9,439 nucleotides of DNA from Kiritimatiellia bacterium (GTDB lineage Bacteria > Verrucomicrobiota > Kiritimatiellia > RFP12 > UBA1067), in contig JAKSOY010000175.1 of NCBI GenBank assembly GCA_024405255.1, positions 1 to 9,439 of the forward strand. The letters are read 5' to 3'. Numbering within the stretch: position 1 is the first letter of the stretch; each line of letters begins with the position of its first letter. The position numbers were made by a program, and so were the translations under genes. Below, in pieces: positions 1 to 6,612 of the stretch. Under the pieces are notes generated by a model that searched no databases, was not told where the DNA came from, and saw only the letters and a program-made list of their open reading frames with translations.

Positions 1-1
1 G

Positions 2-64
2 GAGGCCCAACGTCAATTCAACGAAATCCGCAAGACGACTTGGGGCATGGAAGGGAAACAATGA
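2..64 (+). CDS. C-terminal tail of an unidentified gene (5' end outside window)
   Basis: Frame 2 is open from the window edge to a TGA at 62-64. It encodes 20 residues ending EAQRQFNEIRKTTWGMEGKQ. The tail is charged and the third codon positions are mostly C/G or A, as expected for coding sequence here; the other two forward frames read less like protein. I do not recognise the family. The stop codon falls inside the left edge of the dispersed repeat that starts at about 58 (ACAATGA), so the last residues may come from the repeat rather than from the original gene. Only about 60 bases are visible, so this could be chance. Confidence 0.3.
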   Translation, partial: EAQRQFNEIRKTTWGMEGKQ

Positions 65-98
65 TAATCACTGGGGACAGTCCCAATGAAATTCACGG
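58..98 (+). repeat. Dispersed GGGACAGTCCC palindromic repeat, single copy
   Basis: The unit reads ACAATGATAATCACTGGGG and continues through ACAGTCCC, then AATGAAATTCACGG. It contains a perfect 5-bp inverted repeat, GGGAC (74-78), A79, GTCCC (80-84). The same unit (ACAATGA, AATCA, CTGGGRAC, GTCYCC, ACGAAATT) occurs twice in tandem at 6612-6679, so it is a repeat family of this genome. A weaker echo (GGAATCCCTACGAAAT) follows at 97-112. Short palindromic repeats of this GGGGACAGTCCCC type are common between genes in many bacteria and are often attributed to REP-like elements moved in trans by Y1 (IS200-like/RAYT) transposases. That link is inference here, because no transposase is in the window. 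Confidence 0.7.
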
Positions 99-121
99 AA
101 TCCCTACGAAATGAGAAGGGA

Positions 122-158
122 CTTACAACAATATTTTGTGGTTAATCCTGTTTTAGCT
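122..158 (+). repeat. 37-bp intergenic repeat, copy 1
   Basis: This stretch begins CTTACAACAATATTTTGTGG and ends GTTTTAGCT. It matches 5125-5161 at 34 of 37 positions, in the same orientation, with differences at 139 (T/C), 147 (C/T) and 155 (A/G). Similarity stops sharply on both sides. It lies upstream of the intron remnant and the LamG gene, while the other copy lies directly upstream of the hipBA promoter. It could be a regulatory module, a degenerate mobile fragment or the edge of a larger duplication. Confidence 0.75.
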
Positions 159-360
159 GAGGATGGTGATTCGACATTACGCTTGCGTTTCAGTCGTTAA
201 AATGCGATAATGTCTATGCATTGCTTCTCTTGGTGCGCGATGGAATTCATGTCGGGTGGCATGGTTGCCGACTCTGTGTCAGAGGGGTTTTGTAATTACC
301 TCAATTGGCAACAACTTGTAGAAGCAAAGAAAGGAACGCCACGCTATGAAGAATGCGGCT
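159..360. other. Unassigned leader region upstream of the intron remnant
   Basis: About 200 bases without a convincing gene. Frames here stop early, and none resembles the C-terminus of an intron-encoded reverse transcriptase, which normally ends shortly before domain V. The only signals are a possible promoter (183-211) and a Shine-Dalgarno-like AAGGAA at 331-336, 9 nt before an ATG at 346. The left boundary of the intron fragment probably lies inside this stretch but cannot be fixed by eye. Confidence 0.4.
183..211 (+). promoter_or_regulatory. Possible extended -10 promoter for the LamG gene
   Basis: TTGCGT (183-188) and GATAAT (206-211) are separated by 17 bp. The -10 box matches the sigma70 consensus at 5 of 6 positions and is preceded by TG at 203-204, as in extended -10 promoters; the -35 box is weak (3 of 6). 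Transcription would begin near 218 and run through the group II intron remnant into the secreted-protein gene, giving a structured 5' leader. The box assignment is by eye only. Confidence 0.35.
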
Positions 361-459
361 CTGAGTGGAAAGCCGTATGCGGGAAATCCGCACGTACGGT
401 TTGATGAGGATGAGGGGGAAGTCGTATTGGCGAAGTCGAGGCGTGGGTCTCTACTCTAC
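361..459 (+). mobile_element. 3' end of a group II intron (domains V and VI), truncated
   Basis: A near-canonical domain V (370-402) is followed by GATGAGG and a G-rich stretch, ending in CTCTACTCTAC at 449-459. This matches the usual order domain V, joiner, domain VI, 3' splice site, with the intron ending in AC as the A-pyrimidine rule predicts. The right end at 459 is inferred from that ending; I could not draw a confident domain VI hairpin. No reverse transcriptase/maturase reading frame precedes it, and dispersed repeats lie within 250 bases upstream, so this is most likely a 3' fragment rather than a complete intron. The next gene's ATG starts 3 nt after the predicted end. Bacterial group II introns usually insert outside genes or behind terminators, so an end touching a start codon is notable. 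Confidence 0.75.
370..402 (+). ncRNA. Group II intron domain V hairpin
   Basis: The stretch runs AAGCCGTATGCGG, GAAA, TCCGCACGTACGGTTT. The lower stem pairs 370-377 with 395-402 and contains the catalytic AGC triad at 371-373. U378 pairs with G394 across the conserved two-base AC bulge (392-393). The upper stem pairs 379-382 with 388-391 and is capped by G383-AAA-U387. This matches the textbook domain V, including triad, bulge position and A-rich loop, but is 33 rather than 34 nt long. Domain V is the catalytic core of the ribozyme; alone it cannot splice. Read in other frames it gives the peptides VCGKSARTV and GNPHVRFDE, which commonly appear as spurious proteins around such introns. Confidence 0.8.
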
Positions 460-462
460 AAG

Positions 463-3400
463 ATGAAAATTGCCGTCGCGGTGTTGGTGGCGAGTGCGTG
501 TGTGACATTGGTTCAGGCGGCTTTGCCGGATGAGATTTTAAAACGAGCGGCGTTCTGGTTGGATGCTTCGACGCTCACGGAACCAGCGGGGTCGGCGATT
601 ACGACATGGGCCGACCCGCGAGGTGCCGATTATCCGGCGGCGACGAGCTACAAGGGCGTCAAACCGCAGGTGATCGAGATTGCGTCGGGACCGCTTGCTG
701 GCAAGAAGGCGGTGACGTTCTTTTCGGTGGGAACGCAGTGTGACATGCAGTTCCCCATGGTGAAGACGATCAAAACGGCGTTTTTCGTTGTGGATCTCGA
801 TCAAGCTCAAAATGCGTTTTTGATGTGCAACAACCTGAACTCAAGCGGAAACGACAATACCTTTGTGTTCCATCGTGGTTCGAATGGCAGTTACCAATTG
901 GCCAATGGTTATGTGAACGGGTGCACCTATTGGAATGACGGGCGCGTTGTGTCGAACCCGACTTCAACGGTGATTCCAACGGGCTATCAGCTCATCACCT
1001 GGATTCGTCCCGATGCCGGCAAGGTGAACTGCCTCACGCAGGATCGTACGACGGCTCGCGTGGGTGGCAAGCGTTTGTGCGAGTTGATCGTTTTCGAAGA
1101 ACAGTTGTCCGATGTTCAACGCTCGTGCGTTGAGGGGTATCTGAAGGCGAAGTGGTATGGAGCCCCGTCGCAGGAGGCCGCCTTCATAGAGATGTTCGGC
1201 AAGAAGGCGAATGTTCACTTCGATGCGTCGGTTGCGTCCAGTTTCCACTATGAGGTCGCCGGCGACGATACGGGAACATTGGTTTCGCGGTGGGACGATC
1301 TTTCCGGCAACAACAATCATTTTACGCCGTTCCATCCGAGCGGGGCCGCCGAGGTGTTCGGTACAAGAGGTGTTGTCAACGGCGTGCCGGCCTACATGAC
1401 GGGGACGGTGAAGAGCGCCATTGACATGCAACTTACAACCCGGGTGACGACGGCGCGTTGTGTCATTCTCGTTGCGGATGTCGAGAACAACCCCAATGTC
1501 TTTTGGCTGGGCGATAAAACGACCTATCGGTTGCATCGCGGGAATAACGGGTCTTTCGCCTACAACAATGTGAATGCCTGGCTCGACGACCAAGCCGACA
1601 TCTGGTATAACGGCGAAAAGATCACGGCTCCGATTACCGCCATGCCGGAGGGGCCTGGGGGGGCTTCCCTATTCATCTTCAACGTCCATAAAAACGTCGA
1701 GTGGCAATGCCTGGGGTGCGATCGCAATACCGCTGTACGAAGCGGCGGTAAGCAGGTTTCTGAACTGATCACCTACAACTACGAACTCGGCGAGAGCGAT
1801 CGGAAGTTGTTGGAGCAGGCGTTGGAAGAGAAATGGAAACCTTCAAAGGAGTATGTCGATGGTGCGTATGTGCATGTGAGCGCTTCGGCGTTGACGAACT
1901 TCACCTATTCGGGGAGTTCGGTCACGGGTTGGAAGAACAGTGGCACGGGTGATGATCTGTTTTCGCCGGAAACGGTTTGCGGTCGACCGGCGGCTACAGG
2001 TGTACGTGACTACACGAATGGCGTTCCGGCGTTTTTGATGGGTCCAAACGGTTCGCTGATCGACCTCGCATTCCCGCGAACCACGCAGGCCTGGAGTGTC
2101 TTCTGGGTGATGGATATTGTGCCCAATGCCTGTGCCTTCTGGCTTGGCGATGGAAGTACGTTCCGTTTCCACCGTGGACTGAACGGCCAATACGCGCATG
2201 GCCACGGCGAGAACCACTTGCAGAAGAGCAACTTCCGCACCGATGGCATGTTGATAACGAACCTGACGGGATCGAATCCGCCGGCGGGCCTCCACGTTTA
2301 CGATGCTACGCTCACGACGGCGGCGGAAGTCCAGTCTCTTTCGGCCGATCGCGGCGACTCAACGCGCAATGGCGGACGGGCCCTTTCGGAACTTTTCATC
2401 TTTACGAACAAGGTGACCGGCCTCACGCGGAAAAGCATTCGCGACCACCTTTTGCGCAAGTGGGTGAAAACCTGCGGTTGGGCCGATGGCGGCGATGTGA
2501 CGTGGGGCTCGTCGAGCTATCGGGTGTTCTCGGCAGATGGCGAGGTGCCTGCCGAGGGGGCTTCAGCGGCCGGCATCGGTTTCATCGATGGTTCGGCGGT
2601 CGTCTCGGGCGGAGCGCTTGCGCTTGGCTCGGGCGGGGTGTTCGTTTCGGAAGGGGCGACAGGGGCGATTTCGGCTTCGATTGCGAATGGTCCCGTGCAT
2701 CTCTACGGCTTTGGTACGTTCAAGGTTGTTTCCTCAGTCGATTATCGGCTTGATTTTACGAAGTTTGAGGGCTCGGTTGTTCTTGCCGATGGCAGCCATC
2801 TCACGATGAACGCCTATCAGTCGCTTGCGAATCGTCCGTTCTCTTTGGAGGGGACTGCGAAAATCACGATCGACCTCACGGGACATGTGGAGGGGAAGGA
2901 TGTACTCTTGACATTTGCCTCGTTGAAACTTCCCGAGGGCGTGGATATTGCCGACATTGTTGACTTCGGGGCAAATAGTACGGAACATTCCTGTGTCCTC
3001 TCGGCGGATGGACTGTCGATTCTGCTCGTGGGACTCAACGATCCTGTGACGGCGACCTGGGTGGGTGAGGGCGATCGTCAGAATCCGGCCGACTCGGCGA
3101 ACTGGGAATGCAAGAACTTTGAAGGAACGGTCCTTCCGGGGACCATTCCAACGGAGAAGACATGTGTGATCGTGGCGGGGGAGACGTCCTTTAACTTCCC
3201 CATCGGAACAACGCTCGCGCGGAGGTACATGACCTTTGGAGGCGATATTGCGCTCACGATGGACTGCGATTGGCGGGGTCTTGGTGTTGAGAAGCTTCCG
3301 AGCGGGGCCTTCATTGACCTGAATGGTCATCGGCTTGTGGTCGGACCTCTTGGCTATGTGTCGGAACATGGCGCCGGATTTGGCAACACGACAACGGCAC

Positions 3401-4422
3401 TCGGCGAGTTGTGCTTCGATATACCGCAAGGAACGTCTTATGGCATTCACCATCTGATTACCGGCAACATCAAAGTCGTGAAAGAAGGTTCGGGCATGTT
3501 CGAAGCGGCATCGCCGGGCCAAGCCTATACGGGCGGCACGGAAATCAAGGCCGGCACGATGAAGGCAACGGCGTCGCTTAAGAACCAGCAATTGGGATTG
3601 AACAATTCAACGGTGACGGTACGGTCTGGTTCGACCTTCGATGTCAACGGTCAGTACGATGCGAACTCCTATGCGTTTGTCCTCGATGGTGGCACATTTG
3701 CGAATCTCGGCAGCAATGTGAGCCGGCTCAGCATGTTCGGGCTTGGCGCGACGACGCTCACGACCAACTCGACCTTGCGCCTTGGATATACGTTGCTCGT
3801 GGGTGGGCCTGTCGATCTTGGCGGGCACACGCTCACGGTGTCGTACACATCGCGGGGAGAGCAGCATCTTCTTTTCCAAAGTCCGGGGTTCCTCACGAAT
3901 GGTACCATCAAGGTTGAGAATGGGGGTTGGCTGCGACCGGCGGCGGATGTTGAGGCGCGCACGGTCGATTTTGATCTTGACTGTGCTCTCAATTTGGATC
4001 ACAACATGAATGTCCACGACTACACGGCGCGTCATACGATCAATGCTTGTACGTCCAATCGAGGTGAGTTGAACGTCTATGGCACGTTTACGCCGTGCGG
4101 GGTGAGCGGCACGAACGATTTCTTCTACGGATGCACAATGCAGAATGGTTCCGCCATCGACCTTTCGGCGCGGACGAATCAATGGTCCACCACGTCGTCC
4201 TATTCCAACGGACGTACGATCTCTTTTGCTGAAAACGCCGTGGTAACGGTTAAACTCGGCGACCGCCGTCTCCGCTCGGGCGACTGGGTTATCGTGTGGG
4301 ACGAACAGCCTGAGACCTATTCCAGCATCAGATTCGTATTGCCACCGGGTTCTCGAGGAAGCCTCTCGAAACAGACGGCGGGTGTTCGTTATCAGAGCGG
4401 GTTGGCCATTCTCATACGATGA
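463..4422 (+). CDS. Secreted LamG-repeat / beta-strand-repeat protein
   Basis: A 1319-residue exported protein of unknown role, probably cell-surface or extracellular and possibly glycan-binding. Residues 1-19 (MKIAVAVLVASACVTLVQA) are a signal peptide, cleaved before A20. Three tandem LamG (concanavalin A)-like units follow at about 21-235, 236-460 and 461-672. They share F/VxxDAS near the start, a central RxHRGxNGxY/F motif, and an LxxDRxxxxRxGGKxxxEL segment ending in a KW-containing helix. Residues 673-1319 are beta-rich: an ATWVGEGD...SANW motif at 865-881, NGHRLVVG- and GGHTLTV-type strands, and an autotransporter-associated beta-strand repeat at about 1003-1035 (KEGSGMFEAA, YTGGTEIKAGTM). 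No autotransporter barrel, PEP-CTERM or sorting signal is visible; the chain ends SGLAILIR. I chose the ATG at 463 because the signal peptide begins there, although it lacks a Shine-Dalgarno. An in-frame ATG at 346 has AAGGAA 9 nt upstream but would add 39 residues encoded by the intron remnant. The next gene starts 70 nt downstream. Confidence 0.85.
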   Translation: MKIAVAVLVASACVTLVQAALPDEILKRAAFWLDASTLTEPAGSAITTWADPRGADYPAATSYKGVKPQVIEIASGPLAGKKAVTFFSVGTQCDMQFPMVKTIKTAFFVVDLDQAQNAFLMCNNLNSSGNDNTFVFHRGSNGSYQLANGYVNGCTYWNDGRVVSNPTSTVIPTGYQLITWIRPDAGKVNCLTQDRTTARVGGKRLCELIVFEEQLSDVQRSCVEGYLKAKWYGAPSQEAAFIEMFGKKANVHFDASVASSFHYEVAGDDTGTLVSRWDDLSGNNNHFTPFHPSGAAEVFGTRGVVNGVPAYMTGTVKSAIDMQLTTRVTTARCVILVADVENNPNVFWLGDKTTYRLHRGNNGSFAYNNVNAWLDDQADIWYNGEKITAPITAMPEGPGGASLFIFNVHKNVEWQCLGCDRNTAVRSGGKQVSELITYNYELGESDRKLLEQALEEKWKPSKEYVDGAYVHVSASALTNFTYSGSSVTGWKNSGTGDDLFSPETVCGRPAATGVRDYTNGVPAFLMGPNGSLIDLAFPRTTQAWSVFWVMDIVPNACAFWLGDGSTFRFHRGLNGQYAHGHGENHLQKSNFRTDGMLITNLTGSNPPAGLHVYDATLTTAAEVQSLSADRGDSTRNGGRALSELFIFTNKVTGLTRKSIRDHLLRKWVKTCGWADGGDVTWGSSSYRVFSADGEVPAEGASAAGIGFIDGSAVVSGGALALGSGGVFVSEGATGAISASIANGPVHLYGFGTFKVVSSVDYRLDFTKFEGSVVLADGSHLTMNAYQSLANRPFSLEGTAKITIDLTGHVEGKDVLLTFASLKLPEGVDIADIVDFGANSTEHSCVLSADGLSILLVGLNDPVTATWVGEGDRQNPADSANWECKNFEGTVLPGTIPTEKTCVIVAGETSFNFPIGTTLARRYMTFGGDIALTMDCDWRGLGVEKLPSGAFIDLNGHRLVVGPLGYVSEHGAGFGNTTTALGELCFDIPQGTSYGIHHLITGNIKVVKEGSGMFEAASPGQAYTGGTEIKAGTMKATASLKNQQLGLNNSTVTVRSGSTFDVNGQYDANSYAFVLDGGTFANLGSNVSRLSMFGLGATTLTTNSTLRLGYTLLVGGPVDLGGHTLTVSYTSRGEQHLLFQSPGFLTNGTIKVENGGWLRPAADVEARTVDFDLDCALNLDHNMNVHDYTARHTINACTSNRGELNVYGTFTPCGVSGTNDFFYGCTMQNGSAIDLSARTNQWSTTSSYSNGRTISFAENAVVTVKLGDRRLRSGDWVIVWDEQPETYSSIRFVLPPGSRGSLSKQTAGVRYQSGLAILIR

Positions 4423-4492
4423 TTCGTGACTAGGCGTTTCCGATGTGTTTATCGTAAGCCCGAAGTGAGTCAGAATGAGAATAGGTGAAGAA

Positions 4493-5116
4493 ATGAAAAA
4501 ACGTGTTTCGATGTGTTTGTTTGTCATGATCTTCTTGCTTGCCGTTCCGGTATTAGAAGTGGAGGCTGCCAATCAGGATGCAGCGGCGGTGTTTTCGGAT
4601 GTTTATGCAAAAACGCGGCAGTTGTTCCCGCCGGGAAACAATGAGGGGCAGAATGACGGAATGAGGTTTGCCTGTATTCGTCATGGCGGATTCCTGAATG
4701 AACTTGAAGACAACGAATGGTCGGCGTTTTCGAATCTCTGTATGACCGTGTCGAACAGCTACGTGACAATATTCCAGAATTGGGGTGCGTATTCGACAAA
4801 TGAGGTTGTCCGATTTTCGATTTTGAACGCGGTTTCATTTTCCGGGGAGACCATCTATACAAATTCTCTTGATCGCCTTGTTTTGAATTCCTCCAATTTG
4901 AATGAAGTTGATTTGCCGAGTGTTGAATATTTGTATTCTCCGTTTGGAACGCCAATGGAGCAATATTTGGCAATGAATTTCGATGTGCCTTCCGTAAGTA
5001 ATCTTCTTGTGCGGATTTCAAGTTTGGCGGAGCGTTGCGGAAACACGAATTTGGTTCGAAGTTGTTCAAGGCGAATTTCGGGTGAGATGAAGCAATGGAT
5101 TCTGGAAAACAGATAG
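4493..5116 (+). CDS. Small secreted protein of unknown function
   Basis: A 207-residue protein I do not recognise. Residues 1-25 (MKKRVSMCLFVMIFLLAVPVLEVEA) form a clear signal peptide with a basic start, hydrophobic core and A-x-A-type site (VEA), so it is exported. The mature part has no transmembrane segment and no repeats. It has four cysteines, in CIRHGG, NLCMT, RCGN and SCSRR, which could form disulfides, and it ends in a basic helix-like tail (RRISGEMKQWILENR). The ATG at 4493 is preferred over the upstream in-frame ATG at 4475 because AGGTGA (4483-4488) sits 4 nt upstream and the signal peptide starts there. No promoter or terminator is evident in the 70-nt gap after the LamG gene, so co-transcription is plausible. 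Its second half is visibly richer in A/T and T-ending codons than the LamG gene, which may indicate different ancestry. Confidence 0.85.
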   Translation: MKKRVSMCLFVMIFLLAVPVLEVEAANQDAAAVFSDVYAKTRQLFPPGNNEGQNDGMRFACIRHGGFLNELEDNEWSAFSNLCMTVSNSYVTIFQNWGAYSTNEVVRFSILNAVSFSGETIYTNSLDRLVLNSSNLNEVDLPSVEYLYSPFGTPMEQYLAMNFDVPSVSNLLVRISSLAERCGNTNLVRSCSRRISGEMKQWILENR

Positions 5117-5124
5117 AAATGTGC

Positions 5125-5161
5125 CTTACAACAATATTTTGCGGTTAATTCTGTTTTGGCT
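5125..5161 (+). repeat. 37-bp intergenic repeat, copy 2
   Basis: The stretch starts CTTACAACAATATTTTGCGG and ends GTTTTGGCT, matching 122-158 at 34 of 37 positions in the same orientation. It begins 8 nt after the stop of the small secreted-protein gene, and its last base is the first base of the hipBA -35 box. It also contains the left arm (5132-5140) of a 9-bp inverted repeat whose right arm overlaps the -10 box. Confidence 0.75.
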
Positions 5162-5193
5162 TGATATCTCCAATAGGTTGTGGTAAAATATTG
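5132..5193. promoter_or_regulatory. Candidate operator: 9-bp inverted repeat around the hipBA promoter
   Basis: CAATATTTT (5132-5140) and AAAATATTG (5185-5193) are perfect reverse complements 44 bp apart. The left arm lies upstream of the -35 box and the right arm overlaps the -10 box. HipB proteins are dimeric repressors that bind inverted repeats in their own promoters, so paired sites here would make sense. The arms are AT-rich and widely spaced, and they do not resemble the E. coli HipB operator (TATCC-N8-GGATA), so chance is possible. Confidence 0.25.
5161..5189 (+). promoter_or_regulatory. sigma70-type promoter of hipBA
   Basis: TTGATA (5161-5166) and TAAAAT (5184-5189) are separated by exactly 17 bp; each matches the consensus at 5 of 6 positions. 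The expected transcription start is near 5196, only one or two bases before the hipB ATG at 5198. No Shine-Dalgarno precedes that ATG, so the transcript would be leaderless. Confidence 0.65.
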
Positions 5194-5197
5194 GGCA

Positions 5198-5533
5198 ATG
5201 ACGGCTGATGATATACTTTCATTGATCACTCCCAACGATGTGCTTGGGGTTTTACGCGGTTGGATTCGTTCCGAACGTCAGCGTTTGCGTTGGACACAAG
5301 CTGAACTGGCGCGGCGGAGCGGTGTTCCTGCGGCGACGATTTCGCGTTTGGAGTTGACGGGATTGGGATCGACTGACGGCGTTTTCAAGATTCTTTTTGC
5401 CTTGAACCGATTGGATGTTGTTGCTGATTTCCTCAAGGAACGACAACGGTTGGCTGATTTGCCGACGACCTTGCGGGAGGAACCCAGGAAAAAGCCCATT
5501 CAGCGCATACGCATGCGGAAGGAGTCCAAATGA
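5198..5533 (+). CDS. hipB: HipB-family antitoxin, Xre-type transcriptional regulator
   Basis: A 111-residue DNA-binding protein. A Cro/C1-type helix-turn-helix occupies about residues 13-65, with the recognisable core TQAELARRSGVPAATISRLE. A tail of about 35 residues is charged and strongly basic at the end (KKPIQRIRMRKESK). In the HipBA family, HipB dimers repress the operon promoter and bind HipA to keep the kinase inactive. Identity rests on the helix-turn-helix plus the overlapping hipA; the protein is somewhat longer than the 88-residue E. coli HipB. I chose the ATG at 5198. The GTG at 5180 in the same frame lies upstream of the -10 box of the predicted promoter, so it would not be on that transcript. 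The last codons overlap the hipA start by 4 nt (ATGA), indicating coupled translation. Confidence 0.85.
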   Translation: MTADDILSLITPNDVLGVLRGWIRSERQRLRWTQAELARRSGVPAATISRLELTGLGSTDGVFKILFALNRLDVVADFLKERQRLADLPTTLREEPRKKPIQRIRMRKESK

Positions 5534-6612
5534 AACTTTCGGTTTCTTTTCAATTCGGGTCCCAGGAAAAGATTCCAGTTGGAACGCTTTCAGATTTTGG
5601 GCGGGATACGGTATTTGAATATGATGCATCGTTCTTGGCACGGGGAATCAATCCGGCACCATTCCGGCTTCCGCTCCGTACGGGTGTTCAGGTGTATGAC
5701 CGTATGGGAAATATGGAGACGTTCGGTTTGTTCGAGGACTCCTTACCAGATGGTTGGGGACGACGTCTTGTCGACAGTGCATTCAAAAAGCGGTATGGAC
5801 GTTTGCCGACGGTTCTCGAACGGCTCGCTTGTGTTGGTACTAATGGCATGGGGGCGCTGGTTTACGAACCCGAGGAGGAACTCGCGGAGGAAGTTGCCGC
5901 ATGTGATCTTTCCGAGCTTGCAAAGTCAGCCATGGAGTTTGATGCGGGGCGTGCGGAAGATGTGTTGCCGGCCGTACGAAGGGCGGGTGGAAGTTCCGGG
6001 GGAGCGCGTCCCAAGGCGTTGATCGGCTTCAATCCTGGGACGAATGAAGTATGTCCAGAAAGTACGTCTCTTCCCGAGGGGTTTGAACATTGGCTGGTCA
6101 AGTTCACGACGCGTCGGGATGGTCGCCAGGCAGGTGTGGAAGAATATCGCTATTATGAAAAGGCGCTTGCGGCGGGAGTGACGATGATGCCGAGTCGTCT
6201 GATAGAGACGGATGTCGGAACGTTCTTTGCCACCAAGCGATTTGATCGGACAAATTCGGGTGGACGACTGCATTTTGCTTCTGCGGCAGGACTTCTCCAT
6301 GCGGACTATCGTACACCCGGTGACGAATATGCATTGTTGTTCAAGTTGGCCGACGCGTTGTTGCATGATCGTTCAGCAAAAGAGGAGTTATTTCGGAGAG
6401 CTTCGCTTAATGTCCTTGAACATAATCGCGACGACCACTTGAAGAATTTCGGTTTCCTTATGGATGCGGCCGGACGTTGGTCGCTCGCGCCTTTCTATGA
6501 TTTCACCTACAGCGAGGGCCCCAACGGTTGGCAGACGCTCTCCGTTGCCGGAGCCGGCGAGAATCCGACCCAGTTGGATCTCGATCGGTTGGCCAAAGAG
6601 GTAGGATTGTGA
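5530..6612 (+). CDS. hipA: HipA-family Ser/Thr kinase toxin, C-terminally shortened
   Basis: A 360-residue HipA-type kinase; in characterised relatives the toxin phosphorylates targets such as glutamyl-tRNA synthetase and induces dormancy. The N-terminal subdomain has the family motif GLFEDSLPDGWGR (66-78). The P-loop region is GGSSGGARPKALIG (153-166), with S155 aligning to the autophosphorylated S150 of E. coli HipA, followed by a nucleotide-binding lysine in HWLVKF (K191) and FATKRFDR. The catalytic loop is HNRDDHLKNFG (298-308), with D301 and N306, and the metal-binding Asp is in LAPFYDF (D324). Translation starts at the ATG at 5530, with AAGGAG (5519-5524) 5 nt upstream, overlapping hipB by 4 nt. 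Only 36 residues follow D324, against about 108 in the 440-residue E. coli protein. The chain stops at DLDRLAKEVGL, where the dispersed repeat begins, so roughly 70 residues of C-terminal helices are probably missing. The active-site residues are intact, but folding and toxicity are doubtful. Confidence 0.85.
   Translation: MKLSVSFQFGSQEKIPVGTLSDFGRDTVFEYDASFLARGINPAPFRLPLRTGVQVYDRMGNMETFGLFEDSLPDGWGRRLVDSAFKKRYGRLPTVLERLACVGTNGMGALVYEPEEELAEEVAACDLSELAKSAMEFDAGRAEDVLPAVRRAGGSSGGARPKALIGFNPGTNEVCPESTSLPEGFEHWLVKFTTRRDGRQAGVEEYRYYEKALAAGVTMMPSRLIETDVGTFFATKRFDRTNSGGRLHFASAAGLLHADYRTPGDEYALLFKLADALLHDRSAKEELFRRASLNVLEHNRDDHLKNFGFLMDAAGRWSLAPFYDFTYSEGPNGWQTLSVAGAGENPTQLDLDRLAKEVGL

Noticed and set aside
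1..345. Intron-encoded reverse transcriptase or maturase upstream of domain V
   Set aside because: All frames here are short and none shows reverse transcriptase, maturase (X) or HNH motifs.
210..404. Plus-strand 64-residue frame ending VCGKSARTV
   Set aside because: The ending is the translated group II intron domain V, a well-known source of false proteins.
2734..3591. Minus-strand open frame of 285 residues opposite the LamG gene
   Set aside because: Same reasons: Arg/His-rich antisense shadow with no recognisable motif or ribosome-binding site.
4423..4492. Rho-independent terminator after the LamG gene
   Set aside because: No GC-rich stem followed by a T run is present in this gap; the gap after 5116 also shows none.
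3607..4572. Minus-strand open frame of 321 residues opposite the LamG gene
   Set aside because: It lies almost entirely antisense to a well-supported gene, is rich in Arg and low-complexity charged stretches, and shows no domain; it is a by-product of codon bias.
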